DNA of 18,153 bases. Source: Ichthyophonus hoferi (Eukaryota > Opisthokonta > Ichthyosporea > Ichthyophonida > Ichthyophonidae). A program made the translations under genes and the position numbers. Under the pieces are notes generated by a model that searched no databases, had not been told where the DNA came from, and saw only the letters and a program-made list of their open reading frames with translations. Position 1 is the first letter of the stretch, and each line of letters begins with the position of its first letter. Positions 10,680-18,153 of the stretch are shown piece by piece. Location: positions 8,926-27,078 of the forward strand of contig NAOQ01000112.1 of assembly GCA_002751075.1 (NCBI GenBank), written 5' to 3'.

Positions 10680-13600
10680 ATGGACCATCTAGATGTCTTT
10701 GCATTGCATATGCAAGAGAACTTTGGTTTGCAGCCACAAGACAACATGGGGTTAATCTCTATACTTACAATCATATTGTGTTTTGCCTGGCTTGTTTTCA
10801 GGTTTGGTTCCGGAATTCTTCTGCGTTGGCCAATGCTTTTAGCCTTTGGAATAATACTATTTTCAGAGGTAGGCTGCTATACTGTTTGAAGATCTTAAAA
10901 CGAACCTGGTCCCCGACTGATTATTCTGCAATAGTATCACAGGCAAAGAAAATCTGGAATGAATCAATGTGGTTATTAGAGTTGATAAATAACAGTAAAT
11001 CTATACCATTACTATACCATTACTGGGAGAGGGATTCACTGAAATAGATTTTTAAGCTGCTAGTCGAGGCACTGTTGTCTATTTTTATATTTATTTGTTA
11101 CTGATATTCTTTCTGTCCTTTTTATGTATACAATAGTACAATCTATACCTACCTATCTTATTATATTATAATATTATCACATTGTCATACAATTAATCAT
11201 CTATGCCTGCGTCCATACACACATAAATATATACGTACGTGCATACATATACTCATACTAGTATACTATTATGTATAGTTATATATATATTCCATTAGAC
11301 TATTCTGTTGTTATACTATCATACCATCCTACATTCTTACCCCTTCACCCTGTCATTTCGCTCTACATAGAGTAGACTACACCTTTACACATAATCACAC
11401 AGTCAACCTTAATCTAATCTAATTTACTGTTATTTACTATTTCTTTCCTTTTATTTATACACACCCTCTGACCCGGTTAACCCCTTCAATGCTAATGTAG
11501 TAGTTGTAGTTTGTCATTAACTCATTTACCACCTCTTCCTCTTCTTTATTTACAAACACCTAGCCACTATAAAATGTATATGCTTTAAAATTACTATACA
11601 TCACACACACAAATATTCACACACCCACACAGTTAATTTTATATATTCTGCTTCGTGTAGCTGTTGCCCTACTAGAATATGTAGTATGCCTATGTACTGG
11701 TGAGGGACGCGATTTGAAGAAGTTAACTACTGCTAAGACTTACAAGGTATGCATGGTAGCACTATTGATTTCCTGATATTATTTTCTTAATTTTTTATTG
11801 GTTTTCAACATATTTATCAATAATTTTATAATGTTTTCTTTTTTTTCTTTTTTTCCCCTTGTTTTCTTTGGGACTATCCAGTGGTACTATTAAGAACCCT
11901 TACTATATCATGCTATATCATAGTTTAAAAATCATTTAGTGTACATGTTTTTGTGGTACACTGCCTGTAATAGGGGGGTCATACAGACTAATCTAGTTGT
12001 GCTAATTGAGCCGGGTGGATGGTATCGTTATAGTTATATGTCTCAAACCTACTACTATAACTATCGTTAATCATGTTTTTAGGCCCATGTAGGGCATACC
12101 CATATATATATATATATCTCTCATATACATGCACACATACACACATACATATAAAACCATGCAACACATACCCTTTGTGTGTAGCAAGCATACTTTCTGT
12201 GCCAATAGGCAATGATCTAGTAATTGTCACATATTGGATTGGTTGTGGCCACATAACTGTACGACCTCCAACAACAACTTCTTCCAAATAAGACTATCTC
12301 TTATTGACGCTTTGGGTTAGTGTATTTTGTATCCACAGTAATAATATAATACATCACTTAACTACTCTGCCACATGCACATGATCATGTTTTCATAAACA
12401 CAAGCATATATACCTATATACATACATACATATATACATACATATATACATACACATATGTGAATGCACTCCAACGAGTAATTACCCTGATAGGAATGGA
12501 AAGAATTGGCCACGGAATTAGATACGAAGTATGACAAAACAGGGTGGAAACTGGATGACGAAAGGTAGGTTGAGTAATAGTGTTTGTTACAATAATCTAG
12601 GTTGCCTATTCTATACCTGTCTTTTTTTGTTTGTATGTCTCTATCTGACGTCATATATTACCGTGACGTTATTTATTACGCACTCTATGCATATATAGTA
12701 ATAATGATAATTCTTATGGTAGCTCTTCGGTATGTTCTATATGAGGTCTGTCAAAACAACTAACTAAATAGCACTTACATCCTACAAGGAGTGTTGCTAA
12801 GCATTGAAAATTTTAATTTATTTGATTGCTTTGATCTTTGTTTTTATTAAACCACGACTTTAAATAGTTACGTCATTACTATTACTAGCCAACGTAGTAA
12901 TTATTGCTATAGTACAGTATGATATAATATATGATATATAATATATAGTACTTTCCCTTGGTTGATCTGAACTTGAAGCTTCTATAATTACCCAGCTATT
13001 AATTTGGCTCGGGTCGAATGAATATTGGCATTTTTTTTAAAAAATAATTGTTATTAGTATTCCAGTAGTTATGAACTTTTTCCGTCTTCGCTAAGACATA
13101 TAGCACACTAATATTTTTTTAATATTTATGATATAGCATTAAATGGTATAGTAAAATATCGTAAGATTTACTAACATGGTATAATATGATAATACAATAC
13201 AAATACAGCATAGTATAGTATGATTAAATAAGGGATAATATGGTATGATATAATATAATGTGATATTATGTAATATAATATAGTGCAGTATAATATAGTA
13301 TAATATGATATAATGTAATATAATATAGTGTAGTATAGTATGGTATAGTATGATATAATGTAATATAATATAGTGTAGTATAGTATGGTATAATATGATA
13401 TAATGTAATATAATATAGTGTAACATACTATGATATAATATGGTGTAATGTAATCTGATATAGTGTAGTATAGTATGATATAGTATGATATACTATGATA
13501 TACTATCTCTGAATGGCATATGTATCTGCATTATATTATCTACCAATTCCCTGTGTTGATTAATCTGTGTAATACCCGTTTATAGTCGGTTCTACAACTA

Positions 13601-16600
13601 TAAATTACTGCGGCGCCAGGTGAACCACCTGCAGGAGTTCCAGGCCAATGATGATGTTGTTGCTATACAGAAATGTCTCCTGGAGTGCATGCATAGTAAC
13701 TATTGCGGCTATATGGTCCGTCACGTATACATCTGTTCTATCTGGGTTGCATCATGTATCTAATACTTTCAATTTCATTGGCCGGCTAAATGTGCTTTAT
13801 CTATAGTCTTAGATATTGTATTATATTATATTATGCTGTATTTTGTTGTATTGCACTAGTTAAAACCTCTGTGCGTAGTATAGGGCATCATAGGTAGCTT
13901 CTAGAAATTATGTATATATACTATGTGGCCCTGCTATGTGCAATCGATTGTAAGCATGTAAACGAGTCGCCACTGAAGGCTTGATAGGTTCTGTAGGACT
14001 GGCCTGTCCGCCTATTTGCAACTATCTACTCTTTTATCTCTTCAATTATGTGTTGATTTATGTGAAGTTCACTCGAAGTATAGTAGTATAATAATATACT
14101 AGTATAGTAGTATGATAGTATAGTAGGATAATGGTCAAATCTGGCATTACTCAGTTAGGGTTTATTATTACGGCCCTTCTCTTAAGGCTGGAGTGGTTTT
14201 TTTAGGATTATATTTATATTATTTGTACTTTCATGTGCGATTAACTCCAAAGCTATTGCAAGAGACTTGGTATAAATATAAAATGGAAGTTAAGAATGAA
14301 GTGCAAGACAAAGTAAACAACTTGAAGGAAACATAGGAAGGAGGATAGTGTTTAGGCTAGCTGATTGGCATTGCTTTGATATCTATTCCTTTGTTCGGGT
14401 ATAGCTTTAGGACCATAACATTAGACTGCAATGTGTTGTTAGTAAAATCTTTACTGATTGTTTGTAGGTGTAGAACTACAATACATTGCAATTAAAGGCC
14501 TGGTAAAGTGGCATCTCTAGTTGTGCCTTAACCCTCTATCACTTTTACAGAACGAGAAAATTTATCAAGAAACCCTAGTTGGTACAAAGCAATTAGTTGA
14601 AGATTTTTTAAGTGAGGTAGAGCATGGGTTGGATTATGTTTTGCATACAAACAAATTGACTGGCGCGGAAAAGACTGCTTTTTTCACCTCTGTCAAACAG
14701 ATATTTGGTAAGGGCTTGCACCCAGTGATTGCACTACAGGGAAACTATTTCTATCATATTATTATACTACTACACTACCATACTATTACACTACTATACT
14801 ACCATACTATTATACTACTATACTATCATACTACTATACTATCATACCATTATATTACTACATCATTATACTATTATACTACTATATTATTATACTACTA
14901 TGCTATCCTACCATTAGAATCTTACCTTTTATTCTGCGTGAGTATACCAAATATGGCTATGGTATACAGGCCTTTGCTTGCATTAATACCACTAGTTTAT
15001 ATTGATATTACTATTTGATTCCTGATATACAGCTACAAAAGTGGTTTGTGTTTATGTGTCTCCACCATACGAACATGCAATTACTCTGCCATGTTGTCTG
15101 TTATGTTTCCGTTTACATGTAGTCACCTCTAATAGCTGTGCCTTGGACGTTATTTTTTCTTTTGATAATTGACTATTGAGATGTATATACCCTGTATGTA
15201 TGTATACATCTAATGCCATAATGCATTAAGCAAGGGCTTTGAAAAAGGAAGCAATCTGTTTTATGTGAGAGGAATATACATATACAGATTCAACAATATA
15301 GATTGTAGTAGAGACAAAACCCGAACTGTCATTGTTAAACTCTGCCTGGTATGTACACACAATACCAACCACACCTACACATAGCTATACATACTAAACC
15401 CTCTTCCCATCAACACATCAGGATCTTCAGTCCTAGCCTTGTCTGGCGGGGGCTCCATGGGTCATTATCATTTAGGTGTAATCAGAGCGCTCCTGGATGA
15501 AGGTCTGTGGCCCATATATTGTTTGTATTAGTTTTTCTTGATGGGATATATATATATATATACTTATAGGTACTCCAGTATGCAATCCATATTTATTTAT
15601 GAAATCAAATGACTATATCTAAGTGTATGTGTTGAGAAAGGAGGGAGTGATTGGTACATGTCATAATAAATAGTGATTTATTGAATGAAACAAATAACTA
15701 TTGCCATGGTTACAGTCCGTGTGGCAGGTTTGATCTAAAGTAAATTTACTATAGTTGATTGATACACCAGAATACTTGGCATGATTGTATTTTATTTTAT
15801 TTTAAATAGGTATCATATTGTATTACAGTTATATTGTGTTATGGAAGATGGTGGGTAAACCAATGAAACACCTTTCAATACCACTACTATAAATGGTTAT
15901 TGTGCAGTGACATAATAGAAAGCCAATCAGATTGTACCACTATATAGGTATCTTACCTAGTATAATTCACGGTACTTCGGCGGGGGCTATTATTGGTGCT
16001 ATTGTTGGATCAAGGACAAAGGAAGGTAATAATTGGTTAATAACCTTTATGGCCTATGGGCTTATAGTCATTGGATAACTATACTCCAATCGCATAATAT
16101 ATTATACTATATTATAATCATTTGGTAATCTGTACACTTATGCTTTACTTATACTCTAATTACATTATATCATACTATATCCTATTATATCATACTATAT
16201 CAATATATTATAATCATTTTGTAATACTATATAGTCATAGGTTCACTTATACTTCAATCACATATAGAGTTAATTATATTTTTAGATGATAAATTGTGAA
16301 TGGTATAATATAATATAACATAACATAGCAACCTATTAACAGTATTAAAATCATAGGTGTTCAGTGAAAGACATGTGTGCGGTTTTCTATTTCTATTGCC
16401 AACTCTATCATTTTTTTTCCCAAGTTTGTCTTTCTAAAAAAATAATATATGTATATAAACATACACGCATATACATACACTTATATAGATACATTCACAT
16501 ATATATTCATATAAACATTTCACTTTGTGCACATCATCCCTACTCTACCTACTATACTTACTATACCTACTATACTTACTATAGAGCTAAAGGAGCTAAT

Positions 16601-18025
16601 AACACCTGATATCTACGTCCACATGAACCCCTTTGGTTTGCCGTATCGTGAGAAGGTATGCTCTCTCTTTCTGTGTGTCTTTCTATTTCTCTTTCCATTT
16701 TTCACTTTCTCTTTCTCTTTCCCTAGGTCACTATACTATTTGTTTATTCACTCAATACTTGCTCGCTATTGAACCTCATAATACAAATATTTATAATTGT
16801 ATTTCTTATAACTTATTCGAGTATTTATTATATTTAAAACAGTATACATTTTATAATCCTGCTTATAGGATAGGGCGGGTGTGGCGTATGTATGCGTGTA
16901 TACAAAATACATTTATATGTACGTGAAATCGGGACCTTGTGGTTAAATATCTGTGTATAATTGGATAAGATAAGAGAAGGCAACCATTTACCTGCATAAT
17001 ATTAATATACTTATTTAAATTATAACGGAGATTCTTGCTTAGTAAAAACTACCTATTTTTTTTTTTTTTGTTATACTGATGTATTATGAAGTTTGGTGTG
17101 AACATAAATGTACTAGCGTATTACCCTGTCTGTCGATATATGTATGTATGCAGATACATAGTATAACGTCCTGGCTAGCTCAGATGGTAGAGCGCGCGAC
17201 TTTTAATCGCGCGGTCGTGGGTTCGAGCCCCACGTCGGGAGTGTTTTTTAGTTTACATGGCTTTTTATTTATAATGCAAGTGTATTTGTTGGGTGGGATT
17301 ATTGACCATTTTATGGTATATGATTTTCAGTTTATTTGAAGAATATATGATAGATAGATTATAATAGTTGGTAATGTGTAGGAATATGTGATTGGATGCA
17401 TTAATATAGTATAATATAATACATGACTTCATGTTACAATAGAGTACTATTGGGTATTATATTATTTAGTGTATTTTAAGAAAAGTATCTGACAGGTTAT
17501 ACGAGGCAATAGTATTGTACATGATAACCTAGGCGTATAGCTAGTACCATGCAAGTATATAATGTATTATAATCTAATATAATCTAATATAATCTAATAT
17601 AATGTAATATATTGTAATATAATGTAATTATGTCTATGTGCAGGTGCGATATTTCATTAACACACTCGCCATGCACAGATCAAGAATCTCTGGCATCTGG
17701 GCACAGTATACGAAAAGTCTATTTTTATGAAAAAACTACAATCCTTCCATGCCCCTGGGAACATGACCTTCAAGGTGTGTGACGTAGTCTATTGTATGTA
17801 GAGAGGCGGGCATATTATATGGTGGTATGTAGTGGGGTATTGTCGTTTATTTATGGGTAAAGCCAGATTGTCTTATTATAACAGTATCATCCCGAGCGGA
17901 TGGGAGTCAGTCATTGGCTAAAATAGGGCACCCCATCTGTGGTACTATATCTAATTGGCTCTCTCATTCATGCCCACAGGAGGCATATGAAAGAACTGGA
18001 CACGTGTTAAATATTTCTGTATCGG
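10680..18025 (+). CDS. Patatin-domain triacylglycerol lipase (SDP1/Tgl3-4-5 type), 5' ten exons, continues past window
   Basis: Exons: 10680-10868, 11633-11746, 12494-12564, 13586-13715, 14551-14707, 15422-15502, 15948-16025, 16585-16655, 17679-17774 and 17980-18025. They join in phase and give 344 residues before the right edge. Hydrophobic segments at about 24-40 and 46-83 are followed by the DUF3336-like region with TAKTYKEW (96-103) and NYKLLRRQV. The patatin fold starts at VLALSGGGSMGHYHLG (224-239), whose glycines form the oxyanion hole. The nucleophile elbow is HGTSAG with Ser258. Then come the helical part LWHLGTVYEKSIF and FKEAYERTGHVLNISVS. This family hydrolyses stored triacylglycerol at lipid droplets or the ER with a Ser-Asp dyad; the DG[AG] aspartate is not yet reached. 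The exon 4 donor gtccgt is weak; gtatac nine bases on is also in phase and would add three residues, but the family spacing favours the first. Exon 1 contains an in-frame CAG acceptor at 10799-10801, so it could in principle be split. Confidence 0.9.
10869..11632 (+). other. Lipase intron 1
   Basis: 764 bp, gtaggc...CACAG. The first 180 bases hold an open frame that is out of register with exon 1 and does not resemble the family. The rest is TATA/TACA-rich, with CACACA repeats just before the acceptor. Nothing else was seen. Confidence 0.6.
12101..12119. repeat. TA dinucleotide run in lipase intron 2
   Basis: About eight TA units, followed at 12122-12153 by a CATA/CACA-rich stretch. It is typical intronic microsatellite sequence. 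Confidence 0.75.
12405..12460. repeat. CATA/TATA microsatellite in lipase intron 2
   Basis: An imperfect CATA and TATA array that ends about 30 bases before the exon 3 acceptor at 12493. It is free of G for almost its whole length, as in the intron 5 array. Confidence 0.8.
13262..13500. repeat. Pentamer array with 45-bp higher-order unit in lipase intron 3
   Basis: The base unit is a five-base NNTAT-type motif. Nine such pentamers form a 45-bp super-unit: 13262-13306, 13307-13351, 13352-13396 and a more diverged 13397-13441, followed by looser pentamers to about 13500. Units 2 and 3 differ at a single position. From 13211 to 13423 the plus strand has a single C. Because 45 is divisible by 3, the array gives a spurious long frame on the minus strand. 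Confidence 0.9.
14076..14135. repeat. TAG/TATAG-rich array in lipase intron 4
   Basis: An imperfect AGTATAGTAGTATA array that is almost free of C on the plus strand. Its reverse complement resembles the intron 5 array, and exon 5 lies between the two. Confidence 0.8.
14742..14901. repeat. G-free TACTA/CATAC array in lipase intron 5
   Basis: 160 bases without a single G, built from ACTACTATACTAT-type units, starting 34 bases after the exon 5 donor. Lack of G removes TAG and TGA, so the exon 5 frame stays open through the array and well into the intron (to 15018) if the intron is kept. Confidence 0.9.
15545..15562. repeat. TA dinucleotide run in lipase intron 6
   Basis: About nine TA units roughly 40 bases after the exon 6 donor. 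Intron 6 (15503-15947) shows nothing else. Confidence 0.75.
16060..16264. repeat. Diverged direct repeats in lipase intron 7
   Basis: Copies of a roughly 55-base unit with the order TATAATCATTTGGTAAT, then ACTTATAC, then CTAATTACAT start at 16111 and 16207. A shorter related piece (TATAGTCATTGGATAAC...CTCCAATCGCAT) starts near 16062. TATATCATACTATATC units fill the space between the two full copies. Confidence 0.65.
16549..16584 (+). repeat. 18-bp tandem repeat forming the exon 8 splice acceptor
   Basis: The unit CTACTATACTTACTATAC occurs at 16549-16566 and again at 16567-16584, where the last C is a G. That one base makes the AG (16583-16584) used as the 3' splice site of exon 8. Each copy also holds branch-point-like TACTATA and TTACTATA strings. 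Confidence 0.75.
17169..17241 (+). tRNA. tRNA-Lys (anticodon UUU)
   Basis: A full 73-base cloverleaf. Acceptor TCCTGGC pairs with GTCGGGA (two G-U pairs), discriminator G; D stem GCTC/GAGC; anticodon stem CGCGA/TCGCG around loop CTTTTAA with TTT at 17202-17204; T stem GTGGG/CCCAC around TTCGAGC. The B box GGTTCGAGCCC is canonical and the A box TAGCTCAGATGG nearly so. No intron and no encoded CCA. It lies inside intron 8 of the lipase gene, on the same strand. It decodes AAA and AAG lysine codons. Confidence 0.96.
17244..17249 (+). terminator. RNA polymerase III terminator of tRNA-Lys
   Basis: A run of six T starts two bases after the mature tRNA end, the usual Pol III stop signal. It supports an active tRNA gene rather than a tRNA-derived SINE. 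Confidence 0.85.
17397..17633. repeat. TATAATCTAA/TATAATG pentamer-type repeats in lipase intron 8
   Basis: A short TATAGTATAATATAATA patch lies near 17405. At 17564-17630 there are about three TATAATCTAA units followed by TATAATGTAA units, ending close to the exon 9 acceptor. Confidence 0.7.
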
Positions 18026-18153
18026 GTAAGTAGCAACATGTGTTAATTTTGGATTTTATTCCTTTATTAAGGTACTGTGCACTGGTTATTGATTAGATTG
18101 ACTATTTAAATAGCAAAGGGTACGGGGGAAAGAGACGACGGATATATATATAT

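Noticed and set aside
10778-11047. 89-residue plus-strand frame overlapping lipase exon 1 and intron 1
   Set aside because: Out of frame with the lipase, with no family resemblance. Exon 1's own frame gives the hydrophobic N-terminus expected of the family and splices in phase to exon 2.
13139-13426. 95-residue minus-strand frame rich in His-Tyr-Ile-Leu repeats
   Set aside because: It is the translation of the pentamer array in intron 3. The 15-base amino-acid period and low complexity are explained by the repeat.
13262-14901. CRISPR-like or coding tandem repeats
   Set aside because: There are no unique spacers between repeats; the arrays are simple-sequence pentamer and triplet types inside introns.
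17169-17300. tRNA-derived SINE instead of a tRNA gene
   Set aside because: The cloverleaf is complete with all stems paired, a T6 terminator follows at once, and there is no SINE body, tail or target duplication.

Overview
This window is AT-rich nuclear DNA from a eukaryote. Its protein genes are split by many GT-AG introns of about 0.2 to 1.0 kb, the standard genetic code fits every model, and there is an internal-promoter tRNA gene and a Tc1/IS630-type transposase remnant. The lineage (alga, fungus or other protist) cannot be named from the sequence. No virus-derived element, LTR element, CRISPR array or operon is visible.

Layout. 1-320: C-terminal part of a DD34E transposase cut by the window edge. 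321-5800: a gene-poor, AT-rich stretch. On its minus strand I assemble a three-exon gene for a 121-residue secreted, cysteine-patterned protein (2138-2999) and, much less surely, a two-exon small gene (1379-1926). 5858-8856: a five-exon plus-strand gene for a 306-residue multi-pass membrane protein that I do not recognise, ending in an acidic then lysine-rich tail with an ER-retrieval-like KKKK end. 9104-9864: a tentative plus-strand gene for a small secreted protein. 10680-18025 and beyond: the 5' ten exons of a patatin-domain triacylglycerol lipase of the SDP1/Tgl3-4-5 type, with an N-terminal membrane region, DUF3336-like region, oxyanion glycines and a GTSAG nucleophile elbow. The catalytic aspartate lies past the window. 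Intron 8 of this lipase contains a complete tRNA-Lys(UUU) gene on the same strand.

The lipase introns are loaded with low-complexity arrays of strongly strand-polar composition: C-poor in introns 3 and 4, G-free in intron 5. These could pair with each other in the pre-mRNA around exons 4 and 5. One 3' splice site (exon 8) lies at the last base of an 18-bp tandem repeat. An 11-bp element with a CCAAT core occurs upstream of both the membrane-protein gene and the lipase gene.

The membrane protein and the lipase are neighbours on one strand. Both are probably membrane-associated (ER or lipid-droplet side), but nothing in the sequence proves a shared pathway. All exon structures were worked out by hand from reading frame, phase and splice-site agreement; no transcript or database evidence was available.
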